From positions 27,798 to 91,797 of the forward strand of contig CAZFBA010000015.1 in assembly GCA_964517135.1 (NCBI GenBank): 64,000 nt of DNA. The letters run 5' to 3'. The notes under the pieces are model-generated. The model did not search any database. It worked only from the letters and a program-made list of their open reading frames with translations, and had not been told where the DNA came from. This DNA is from CAZFBA01 sp964517135. GTDB taxonomy: Bacteria; Cyanobacteriota; Vampirovibrionia; JBFMGH01. Below are positions 37,206 through 45,700 of the stretch, one piece after another; position 1 is the stretch's first letter; every line of letters begins with the position of its first letter. Both the position numbers and the translations under genes were made by a program.

Positions 37206-37251
37206 GCTAAACAAACAGGGGGGAAATAGGGAGATAAATGTATATCTGTAA

Positions 37252-37725
37252 TCACTTTAATATTGCTTGAACATGCCTTTCATATGTCTCTTCAGGGTAA
37301 GAGCCGGGAACAACCTTATATTTTGACCCATCTTTCTTTACAAAGACTGTCATTGGAACACCCAGAACCCTGTACTGCTTTATAGCTTCTTTGCTAAGAG
37401 CATCGCTGGCTCTAATATCAACTATCAAAACGTCAACTTGATCTTCATATTTTTTCTTAAGACTCTCTATAACTGGCTTAACTTCCTGACAATCTCTGCA
37501 ATAATCAGAAGTAAAATACAAAAGGGTAGGCTTGCCATTTCTAATGTATAAATTTAACTGTTCTTCACCTGCACTATCTTTATGAATTTTAACTTCAGGA
37601 GCTTTTGTCTCTTCTGCCTGTTTGCTGGCTTCTGATTCCTTATTAAAACCCATAAACAATAATACAAATGCGCTAATCACAAGGATCAACATTGTTGCTA
37701 TAAGATTTACACCTCTTTTATTCAT
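37252..37725 (-). CDS. Membrane-anchored thioredoxin-like protein
   Basis: 157 aa. An uncleaved signal anchor (residues 7-27) is followed by a Lys/Glu-rich spacer and a thioredoxin fold with the active site C76-R-D-C79 in YFTSDYCRDCQ and the cis-Pro loop VLGVPMTVFV. It is predicted to face the periplasm as a thiol-disulfide protein supplied with electrons by CcdA. The acidic CRDC dipeptide differs from CGPC and suggests a reductase role, as an inference. It lies 21 bp after the HEAT-repeat gene. Confidence 0.88.
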   Translation of the reverse strand: MNKRGVNLIATMLILVISAFVLLFMGFNKESEASKQAEETKAPEVKIHKDSAGEEQLNLYIRNGKPTLLYFTSDYCRDCQEVKPVIESLKKKYEDQVDVLIVDIRASDALSKEAIKQYRVLGVPMTVFVKKDGSKYKVVPGSYPEETYERHVQAILK

Positions 37726-37746
37726 ACTTAACGCCTCTACTCTTGT

Positions 37747-38709
37747 TTAATTCTCTGAAAACAGTTCACTAATGTCGAAATAGAACTCTCTCACATCGCC
37801 TGATTCATTTTCCTTAACGATAATGAGGTCATAGTGTCTGTTATTGTGTTTGACGTGTTTCTGGTCAAGCTGTTCCCAGGTTCTTCTATCACCATAAAAC
37901 TTATTGATAAACTCTTTCTGAGATCTCAGGCAGGCAAAGGAATTTTTAACACCTCTGATGATAACAGCATCTTCAACAGTATTTCCACTGCCGCCCATAT
38001 ACTCAATACTGGATGTATCAGAAATCATATCGTATTTGATATAAAAAATTGCTTTTTTAGCACTGTTTCTAACCCTCTCATCAGGATCCTGCACAAGCAG
38101 TTCCAGATAGGGAAGTGCTTTTCTGGATTTCAACAATCCCAGAACCCAGGCAGCATTTTCTCTTACTTCTGCGCTCTCATCTGAAATCATCTTTAAAAGG
38201 GGTGTTTCAGCATCTGATGCCTCAAGTATACCGAGCGAATAAGTCGCAGCAAGCCTAACAGTTGAGTATGTATCTTTAAGGGCGTGTATCAAATATTGTA
38301 TGCTTTCTTCTGCCTTTAAACGCCCCAGTGATAAAGCAGCTGAGGCCCTGACCGTATAATGTTCATCTGTTAGCGAATGTATTAAATAAGGTATTGCTTC
38401 ATCATACTCAATTTTGCCAAGGTTCATGGCAGCAATACCTCTAACACGATAGTCACTATCTTCAAGAGCTACTACCAGAAACTCAAATGCCATTTCACTA
38501 TTACTTTCAGTCAGGTCGTTAAGGGCTCTGGCCCTTTCCAGTGGATCAGAATCGTTTAATTTTTGCAATATACGATTTTCTTTGAGGGGTGTAGATATGA
38601 CCGTACGGTTATTCATGACAAAACCCAGCCCGCTTTGAAGATCCGGAGAAGTATGTAACTCCATCACCCCTATAAACAAATTTGCTAAAGCGAACTCGAC
38701 TATCATCAA
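37747..38709 (-). CDS. HEAT/PBS-lyase-repeat protein
   Basis: 320 aa. At least five HEAT-like repeats run from about residue 55 to 225, each about 31 residues with the pattern D..VR..AA..LG..... A.P.L; examples are YRVRGIAAMNLGKI and YTVRASAALSLGRL. The final 90 residues form a distinct domain (TWEQLDQKHVKHNNRHYDLI, FYFDISELF) with no recognised family. HEAT repeats of this type are common in phycobilin-lyase relatives of cyanobacteria but also general scaffolds; no lyase function is implied here. GGGG precedes the ATG pair at the start. Confidence 0.8.
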   Translation of the reverse strand: MMIVEFALANLFIGVMELHTSPDLQSGLGFVMNNRTVISTPLKENRILQKLNDSDPLERARALNDLTESNSEMAFEFLVVALEDSDYRVRGIAAMNLGKIEYDEAIPYLIHSLTDEHYTVRASAALSLGRLKAEESIQYLIHALKDTYSTVRLAATYSLGILEASDAETPLLKMISDESAEVRENAAWVLGLLKSRKALPYLELLVQDPDERVRNSAKKAIFYIKYDMISDTSSIEYMGGSGNTVEDAVIIRGVKNSFACLRSQKEFINKFYGDRRTWEQLDQKHVKHNNRHYDLIIVKENESGDVREFYFDISELFSEN

Positions 38710-39159
38710 TTACCCCTTTTCCTCCTGACCACTGATATTTTAATGGAGTAAAGGGAGCTCTGACATCATCCAACTCAAGTAATTTTGAGCTTTTTGATAT
38801 TAATTATTTATTAAGGTCAGAACCTTTCTGTTTAAATAACGTCTTAAATTAAATAAAAGAGCTGATTCATAACAGTACTTCTAATCAATAACAAAAGGTA
38901 TAAGACCTGTACTGAAGGAGTAACAGAATACGCCCATCGCCAAAACACTTACTATAGAAGACTGATAGCATTTGTAAAAGCTGAAAAATTAATTTTGTAT
39001 TAATTATTTAACATTTACTTCAGAAAGTTGTTTAAATGTTAATGCACAAATAAAATCTTAATAGCGGTGCGACAGTTTTTCCGGATGTAACGAAATAATA
39101 CTAACCCACCGGGTAAAGAATTCGAACTTAAAATTAGTTAACATTTGGCACCATGATTT
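38710..39159. other. AT-rich non-coding region
   Basis: About 450 bp without a credible ORF on either strand, between the divergent HEAT gene and the 132-aa gene. An AGGAGG close to its left end is the ribosome binding region of the HEAT gene. Nothing else in it is supported beyond local direct and inverted A/T-rich runs. Confidence 0.5.
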
Positions 39160-39187
39160 TAAAGACTCCATCGCATCCATCCGATAA
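39160..39187 (+). promoter_or_regulatory. Sigma-28-like promoter upstream of the 132-aa gene
   Basis: TAAAGACT (39160-39167), 12 bp, then TCCGATAA (39180-39187). This matches the flagellar sigma-28 consensus TAAAGTTT-N11-GCCGATAA at most positions with one extra spacer base. It lies 40 bp upstream of the start codon. Confidence 0.6.
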
Positions 39188-39227
39188 ATATATAAGTAAT
39201 AAAAATAAAAAAGGGAGCAGGTAAACT

Positions 39228-39626
39228 ATGGTGGACAAACTCAACAGAATTAACGTAAATATTAACAATGTTCAGGGTGACATGCAGCAGCGTGCACGCA
39301 AAGAAGAAGCTGAACAGAAAGAAGTTAAAGAACAAGAACAGATACGGGCAGAGCACAAGCACGTAGACCCCGATAAATTGATGGATGCCATGAAGAAACA
39401 CGGCCTTCACAACCTCAACCATGTCATGGCATCCGGTAAGGTAGCATCGAAGACGATTTCAGATGCTATAAACTACTTTACTGACGCTATTTCACCGCAG
39501 AAGCACGCAGAGATCACTAATAAAGTCTGCGAAGTATTCAAGCAGGAGTTCCCGGGAGCTAAGCTTGACCGTGATGTAGTCGAAGAAGTAGTCGATAATC
39601 TTATATTTGATGCATTGACGGCTTAA
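39228..39626 (+). CDS. Unknown soluble protein under sigma-28-like promoter
   Basis: 132 aa, no signal peptide or membrane helix. The N-terminal third is highly charged with heptad spacing (RARKEEAEQKEVKEQEQIRAE), likely a coiled coil; the C-terminal part is helical with conserved-looking GLHNLNHVMASGKVAS and PGAKLDRDVVEEVVDNLI. GGGAG is well placed before the ATG and an intrinsic terminator follows, so it is a single-gene unit. With the sigma-28-like promoter it is a candidate late flagellar or motility protein, but the function is unknown. Confidence 0.7.
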   Translation: MVDKLNRINVNINNVQGDMQQRARKEEAEQKEVKEQEQIRAEHKHVDPDKLMDAMKKHGLHNLNHVMASGKVASKTISDAINYFTDAISPQKHAEITNKVCEVFKQEFPGAKLDRDVVEEVVDNLIFDALTA

Positions 39627-39657
39627 AGAAGAATTAGTTTGTCCAACCTAGTTTAGA

Positions 39658-39684
39658 GGCCACCAATGGGTGGTCTTTCTCTTT
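39658..39684 (+). terminator. Terminator of the 132-aa gene
   Basis: GGCCACC (39658-39664) pairs with GGTGGTC (39669-39675) across a 4-nt loop, followed by TTTCTCTTT. Confidence 0.7.
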
Positions 39685-39689
39685 GTAAA

Positions 39690-39950
39690 TTAACTATCCA
39701 GGTAATTCCATTCTTTAAGTCGCTCTATCATCTGTTTTATGGCATAGGTTTTTACAATATTACCCGGATGAGGCTTATGTAAACTAATAATTTGTTGCTT
39801 ATCATTGCTAAATCTTACTCTGGAGCCAGAAGTTTTGCCGGTTGTAATTTCCTTAAAAGCAAAATAACCAACTAATCTTACAAGTTCGTCATACGTAAAA
39901 TCTGATGGTACAGTTAAAAACCTCTCTATTAACTTATCCAGTCTGCTCAT
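39690..39950 (-). CDS. hicA: HicA-family toxin
   Basis: 86 aa, the normal size for HicA-type mRNA interferases. The double-stranded-RNA-binding-like fold is suggested by FTYDELVRLVGYFAF, the TSGSRVRF strand and IISLHKPHPGNIVKTYAIKQMIERL. In many HicA toxins the residue after GS is the catalytic His; here it is Arg, as in the TSGSR subgroup, and His residues appear in LHKPHPG. No ribosome binding site is visible; a TATGAT lies 8 nt upstream of the ATG, so the message may be leaderless. It is transcribed away from hicB, an uncommon arrangement. Confidence 0.82.
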   Translation of the reverse strand: MSRLDKLIERFLTVPSDFTYDELVRLVGYFAFKEITTGKTSGSRVRFSNDKQQIISLHKPHPGNIVKTYAIKQMIERLKEWNYLDS

Positions 39951-39978
39951 AGCAATATATCATACCATAAAAGATATA

Positions 39979-40029
39979 ACCAGATGCAACTAAAAAATAG
40001 TTGCATCTGGTAAGAAAAAATGTTACCAT
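39979..40029. promoter_or_regulatory. Symmetric operator and divergent promoters of hicA/hicB
   Basis: Perfect 14-bp inverted repeat (39979-39992 and 39998-40011) with a 5-A spacer. The right arm contains TTGCAT (40001-40006) with a 17-bp spacer to TACCAT (40024-40029) pointing at hicB. The mirror TTGCAT in the left arm points at hicA with TATGAT further along. A repressor on the palindrome would cover both -35 elements; the HicB C-terminal ribbon-helix-helix is the natural candidate. Confidence 0.7.
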
Positions 40030-40062
40030 ACAAATGAAACATTCATCAGGAAACCACCTCAA

Positions 40063-40434
40063 ATGACAGAAAACCAGACTTCTAAAAACAATAAACTTAC
40101 CCATAAGGGTTTCATCGGTTCTGTCTCTTTCAGTGCTGAAGACAACGTCTTCTGGGGTAAAATCGAAGGCATTGAAGACCTGGTGACCTTTGAAGCCGAT
40201 AATGTTAACGACCTCAAACAGGAATTCTATGACGCAGTCGAAGACTATATAGAAACCTGTAAAGAACTCGGTAAACCCTTTTTCAAATCATGCAAAGGTA
40301 GCTTTAATGTTCGTATACCACAAAAGCTCCACATTGATGCCGTAAAATTATCACACCTGATGGATATATCACTCAATAAGCTGGTTCAAAAAGCTCTGGA
40401 AAAAGAAATACAGACACATCTCAAAGAAAATTAA
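40063..40434 (+). CDS. hicB: HicB-family antitoxin
   Basis: 123 aa. The N-terminal partially degraded RNase H-like HicB domain is seen in GFIGSVSFSAEDNVFWGKI, DLVTFEADNVNDLKQEF and AVEDYIETCKELGKP; the C-terminal NVRIPQKLHIDAVKL then ISLNKLVQKALEKEI is a ribbon-helix-helix DNA-binding domain. It should neutralise HicA by direct binding and autoregulate through the palindrome in the 112-bp divergent spacer. AGGA precedes the ATG. Orientation opposite to hicA is the odd point. Confidence 0.88.
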   Translation: MTENQTSKNNKLTHKGFIGSVSFSAEDNVFWGKIEGIEDLVTFEADNVNDLKQEFYDAVEDYIETCKELGKPFFKSCKGSFNVRIPQKLHIDAVKLSHLMDISLNKLVQKALEKEIQTHLKEN

Positions 40435-40536
40435 TGTTTTAGAGGACTGCTCATCCACTAGCTGCAACCTCCTGAAGGGCGGCTATTTCTCGCAAGGATA
40501 TAACCTTTTCTCTTTAAAAACAGCAGGATCGGCTGG

Positions 40537-41847
40537 CTATGCTCCAATCATGGCATTAATAAGATCGGGCTTTATTACCTCTTCATCTACTATCTGATAG
40601 GCTGAAGACAATAATTCAATTGATTGGTCTAGTTTCTCTTTATCATCTGCATGTATTTCGGCCAGCACAGTGCCTTTTGAAACCTCATCGCCAACCTTTT
40701 TATGTACAACAATACCCACGGCCATGTTGACCGGATCACCCTTTTTATCACGGCCAGCACCAAGCATTTTGCAGGCTTTCGCTACAGTAAGAGCATCACA
40801 GCGGGATACACTGCCGTCTTTATCAGCTTTAAGCTCTTCTTTAAACTTTGCCTGCTGAAACTTAGAATAATCCTGCAAGACTGACGGATCACCGCCCTGT
40901 GCCACTATCATATCCTCAAGTTTTTTGAGAGCCTTACCGTTTTTGATATTCTCTGTAAGTATTTTACGTGCATCTTCAACTGATGAAGCTGCCTTTGCCT
41001 TTTTGAGAGCAACTGCACCAAGAGTTAAACACAGTTCTGTAAGGTCTTCTGGCCCATTTCCCTTTAAGGTTTCAATAGATTCAATCACCTCAAGACTGTG
41101 ACCAACTGCCCGGCCTAAGGGCTGTTCCATTGAGGTAACAACGCAGGTTATCTGTTTATTGAGTCTCTTTCCAACTTCCACCATGGTTTCTGCCAGTTCT
41201 CGGGCCTCCTCAGGAGTAGTCATAAAGGCTCCAGTGCCATATTTAACATCCAGTATAATTACATTAGAGCCGGAGGCAATCTTTTTAGAGACCACAGAAG
41301 CTGCAATCAATGGAATACTATCTACTGTTGCTGTTACATCCCTGATAGAATAAATAGTACCGTCAGCAGGTGCCAGCTTTGCTGTCTGACCTCCTACGGC
41401 TATGCCAAACTTTTTTACCTGCGCAAGAAACTTATCTGTAGGTATAGATGTATTAAAACCAGGTATAGATTCCAGTTTATCTATGGTACCGCCAGTATGA
41501 CCGAGCCCTCTACCTGAAAGTTTTGCTATAGGTACCCCTGCTGAAGACAGCATAGGTGTTAAGACTATAGTAGTTTTATCTCCAACGCCGCCTGTGCTGT
41601 GTTTATCTATCACATAGTCACCCAGTGATGACAGATCCATTATATCACCTGATTTAACCATGGCTTCAGTAAGATAAGCTGCCTCATCCATTGTCATTCC
41701 ATTGATACATACAGCCATCAGCCATGCAGATATTTGATAATCAGGCATTTCACCTGAACAGACTCCATCTATTATCTGCTGTATATCTTTCTGAGTGTGT
41801 TCTCCCCCGAAACGTTTCTTATAGATAAGATCAACATAGCGTACCAT
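40537..41847 (-). CDS. pdp: Pyrimidine-nucleoside (thymidine) phosphorylase
   Basis: 436 aa from the ATG at 41847, which has AAAGGAG at ideal distance and gives the family start MVRYVDLIYKKRFGGEHT; the frame is open 46 codons further but without support. It phosphorolyses thymidine/uridine to base and sugar 1-phosphate in salvage. Signatures: DKHSTGGVGDKTTI, SGRGLGHTGGTIDKLESIPGF, and KLAPADGTIYSIRD. The C-terminal domain has MAVGIVVHKKVGDEV. Whether it is DeoA or the broader-specificity Pdp cannot be decided from sequence alone. Confidence 0.93.
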   Translation of the reverse strand: MVRYVDLIYKKRFGGEHTQKDIQQIIDGVCSGEMPDYQISAWLMAVCINGMTMDEAAYLTEAMVKSGDIMDLSSLGDYVIDKHSTGGVGDKTTIVLTPMLSSAGVPIAKLSGRGLGHTGGTIDKLESIPGFNTSIPTDKFLAQVKKFGIAVGGQTAKLAPADGTIYSIRDVTATVDSIPLIAASVVSKKIASGSNVIILDVKYGTGAFMTTPEEARELAETMVEVGKRLNKQITCVVTSMEQPLGRAVGHSLEVIESIETLKGNGPEDLTELCLTLGAVALKKAKAASSVEDARKILTENIKNGKALKKLEDMIVAQGGDPSVLQDYSKFQQAKFKEELKADKDGSVSRCDALTVAKACKMLGAGRDKKGDPVNMAVGIVVHKKVGDEVSKGTVLAEIHADDKEKLDQSIELLSSAYQIVDEEVIKPDLINAMIGA

Positions 41848-41899
41848 GCAAAACTCCTTTAAAACCTCTAACTCTCCCGGGCTGTGGCAAAGGGCAATG

Positions 41900-41913
41900 A
41901 ATACATATGTATT
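41900..41913. repeat. Dispersed palindrome AATACATATGTATT
   Basis: Exact copy, 52 bp upstream of the nucleoside phosphorylase start codon, in its promoter region. Confidence 0.75.
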
Positions 41914-41982
41914 GCTTTCGTCTCTCCCCAGGATTCCTTTATTGTAGCAAAATTTAGCAAAACAGCTAAAAATATTAAACAA

Positions 41983-42011
41983 CAAAACCCGAAGACCTGC
42001 GCCGGGTTTTG
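41983..42011 (-). terminator. Terminator of the 130-aa gene
   Basis: CAAAACCCG and CGGGTTTTG pair over 9 bp with an 11-nt loop (41992-42002); on the minus strand TTGTTTAATATTTTT follows. It closes the 42049-42441 transcript. Confidence 0.8.
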
Positions 42012-42048
42012 CAGATAAATTTTATTATAACGATTTTAGTGTTCTTAT

Positions 42049-42441
42049 CTATGCCATAATTTTTGCGGCAGCATCTTTGGCAGCCTCAGCTGCTTCTGGA
42101 GCTTTTTTAGCAAATTTAGCTTTAACTTTATCAATTATAGGTGTTGCTTTATCTACAACAACTTTCACAAGACCATCGACTTTGTTTTTCAATGGAGCAA
42201 GCTTTTGCAGTTTACCACCATCAACAAAGTGTTTTGCAGGTGCAAACTTAAGGGCTGCTGCGGCAACAAGTGCTGTTAAGACTGCGCCAACCGCAACTTT
42301 CTTCATTTTACCGCCACCGCCATCAGAAATACCAGCTTCTTTTAAGAATTGCTGTTGAGCTGGTGAAAGGCCACCTTTTTTAGAAGCAAAACTGACTTTT
42401 TGAGGAGTGATCTGTGTTGTTACTGGATTTATACCATTCAT
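42049..42441 (-). CDS. Lineage-type Ala/Lys-rich membrane-associated protein
   Basis: 130 aa. The N-terminus NPVTTQITPQKVSFASKKGG resembles the short opening that recurs in many uncharacterised Melainabacteria-type proteins (recollection, not a search). A hydrophobic helix spans about residues 48-64, followed by an Ala/Lys-rich amphipathic tail (DKVKAKFAKKAPEAAEAAKD). No cleavable signal peptide. It has its own terminator and appears to be a single-gene unit. Function unknown; a basic amphipathic tail could bind membranes or nucleic acid. Confidence 0.65.
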   Translation of the reverse strand: MNGINPVTTQITPQKVSFASKKGGLSPAQQQFLKEAGISDGGGGKMKKVAVGAVLTALVAAAALKFAPAKHFVDGGKLQKLAPLKNKVDGLVKVVVDKATPIIDKVKAKFAKKAPEAAEAAKDAAAKIMA

Positions 42442-42711
42442 GAATATCTCCTTGTGCAGATATCTGACTTACCGACATTATATTAGTTCCTGCTCTCTTA
42501 AAACCTCTAAAGGTTATAACTTGCATGGTTTCAGTGCATCAGAAGCGATATTTTTACATTTCTTAACAGTACGAGCTTCTTATAGCCTGATCTGGAATAT
42601 TTATCTTGCAGGTGCGCTCTATACAATTGGAGGAACTTATTATCATGTCTATCATAAACATAAAAGTCTTTCAAGTAGGTTAAATAGTTTAACATAACAG
42701 GATGAGATAAA

Positions 42712-45700
42712 GTGCCATCAACCATCAAGCGTATCAAACTCTCTCATAAGAAAACAGCCAGACAAAAATGCCTTTTTTTTCCGGAAGCAAGAAGCAGAAA
42801 AAGAGTTTATATAAGCTCCCTGGCAACACTAACTCTTCAAGAGTTTCTCAAGGAACAAGGTATAACCATCAATGAAGGTGAAGGTTATTGTGATAACTTC
42901 TTCCTGGCTGAAGCCTTTGACATTGCGGATTTAAAAGCTGGCAATGCACACATCGATTGCCGGTGCATCATCAATCAACCTTATACACAACTCTGGATAC
43001 CTAAAAAGCCCTATGAATTCGGCTATCAGTTTGATTTTTACGTAGCAATAAGCATCGACACACAAAAAGACAGGGCAGAAATTCTCGGATACGTCACAGG
43101 AGAAGATGTTAAAAGCTCTCTCAAAAGCAACCCTGAAAGACTGAACTATTATGTGCTTGATATAGATATTCTCAAACCTCCGCTTGAGCTTGCCAGTGAC
43201 ATTATTCCTGTTGCCAGTGCCAAAAAAGATAAATCTTCTATCAAAGAAACAGATCATGACCTGGTAAAAGAACTTTTTACAGGTTTTTTAGATGATACTA
43301 TATCATTTAAAGAAAGAGCATTCTTTGAAAGCCACATATCAATATGTGAAGAATGCAGAGAAGACCTGCTTTATCTCCATCTATTTGACCAAAAAATAAA
43401 GAACACCAAAAATAGAATGGTCTTCATCGATGAATCAATACCTATTGAAGAGGCTATTTATACAGAAGAAGAGATAAAAGAACAGACACAGCAAGAATCA
43501 GAAGAGCTGGAAGAAAAACTAGTAGAAGAATACGAAGAAGAAGAATTACCCGAACCCGAAGAAGTTATCAAACCAGAAAAACAAGCAAAAGAAGAAGCAC
43601 CTGAGGCCAGAGTAGAACCATTTCAAGAAGTTACTCAAACTCCTTCAGACCTGGAGCTCCCGCCGGAATTCCAGTCTCCTTCCAGAGAAATAACCATAAG
43701 CAAATCCGAAGAGGATACCGGCCTGCAAGAAGAAACAGAAGAACTTACCGGGCTTGAAGAACAGTTTACATTCATTCAAGAAGAGGAGGTGGCAGAGCCA
43801 GCCTCTCCCTTTCGCAAAGAAGCTGAAGAACCAGATAAAACAACTTACGAAACAGGTCATGAAGTTGATATACAACCTGAGGAAACGTATTCAGAAGGAT
43901 TAACAGAAGAACCTGACTGGGCCTCATCCTATACCATTCCACCTGAAGGGCTGCCCGATGTTCCAGCCTCTGAAGAAATACCTTTTGAAGATATACAGCC
44001 TGAAAGCTGGCCGGAAGAGGATCTAGAAACGCCACAAATAGATGACCTGCCCGATGCTGACCTCTGGCAGGAAGGAGAAAAAGCCGGAACAGGTTTTGAT
44101 GAACCATTTATATCATCAGAAGAAGACGTCTATGGCATGCCCCCATCAATGGAAGAGTTCTCATCCACACCGGAAGAACTGTCTCACACAGAAGATTTTG
44201 AGGAGTTTCAAGAATTTCCAGAGCCAGCTGAAATATCATATGAAGAACCTCAGATCTATGAAAGCTTTGAAGAACATCCTGAAACAACTTTTGAAAGCTT
44301 TAAAACTTTTGAAGACACAGACAGCCTGACACTTGAAAGCCTTGAAGAAGAACACTTCGATGTTATTGAAAGTTTCCCTGATGAAGAAACTATTGACATA
44401 CAACCAACAATCGATACTGTCATACCTGACGATGAAACAGCCTACTATCAAACATCTCAGCCTGAAAGTACTTATCAGGAACCAGAAGAACCTGAAATAA
44501 CCTTCCATGATGATTTTAGCTATCAATCTGACTTCACTGAAGAACCCACCCCTCCACCGCAGGAAACATCCGATTTAACACTGGAAGATCTGGAGAAAGA
44601 ATTTGATTCAATTGCCTCATTTGAGTTTGAAGAAATAGAAAAACCTTCCAGACCTCAGGAATCAATTGAAAGCTATGATCAGTCCGAAGAATTCACTGAA
44701 CCACAACAATATCCTGATCAACAAACAGAGTATGTAGACGAATTGTTTAAGCAATCAGCTCAGGAATACCAGGAATACAAACAGGAAGGCCCTATTGAGT
44801 ATTCAGAACAGGGTTATATTGAGTATGATTCTGATTCTATACCCGATACCTCTGGCTGGGAAAGCCTTGAAACAGAGCAACCACAACAACTAACCACTGA
44901 TCAGGATTCACAATTGCTGGGTAAGATGAAAGAAGAGCTCCTGAGGCAGCAATATCAAGAAGAGACACCCGGACAGCATCAGGATTACTCTGAAACCATG
45001 CCAGCCTATGATCAGGATTACACCAGCGAACCCTATGGCGAGAGTGATATTTCAATATCAGGTGGTTATCAGGCCATGCCTGGCGGAGATTATGAAGACT
45101 ATAGCCAGCCACAACAACCCGATCTAACCTATGACCAGATGTCAGCCATACCCAGTGAAGGTGATATGGCAGAACTAAAAAGCTTTGTAGACAGCAAAAA
45201 GAAAGAAGTCAAAAAAGGACGCAGGAAAAAAGGGTTTCCGCTGCTGACAACCGCTGCCGTAATGATCTTATTAACTGGAGGTCTGGCCCTATGTGGAGTC
45301 GGAACAGGTATTATACCATTTCAAGATGGCCAGTATAACCTGGTGAAAAAAGTTGACGTCGATAAAATCATTGCAATGATACCAGGAAAAGCTGAAGAAC
45401 CCCCAAAAGAACTGGCACGTGCAAACAATGAAAGCGCACCAGAGATACTGCCCCCGGAAGAAAGCAGCTCTGAAATGGAGGCTAAATCAGCGGATACAGA
45501 AATACCAGCAGAAGATATCAGTGCTATGCTAGCCGGTGAAGAGACACCGGAAGAAAACTTGTCATCAAGCAGCACTACTAAAGAAACACAACCAGATGCT
45601 TTACAGGAAGACAAAACAAACGCTAAACAAGAACCAGCACCTGAAAAAATACTTGCCAGTGCCAGCCCGGCAGAGCCAGAGCTTCCCCGTGTTACGCCCC

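Noticed and set aside
39145..39151. TTGGCAC resembling a sigma-54 -24 element
   Set aside because: No TTGC at the required -12 distance; the adjacent sigma-28-like element is a better explanation.
42407..42697. 96-aa plus-strand ORF between the 130-aa gene and the TonB-like gene
   Set aside because: Overlaps the start of the opposite gene, has no ribosome binding site and no protein-like composition; treated as the promoter spacer.
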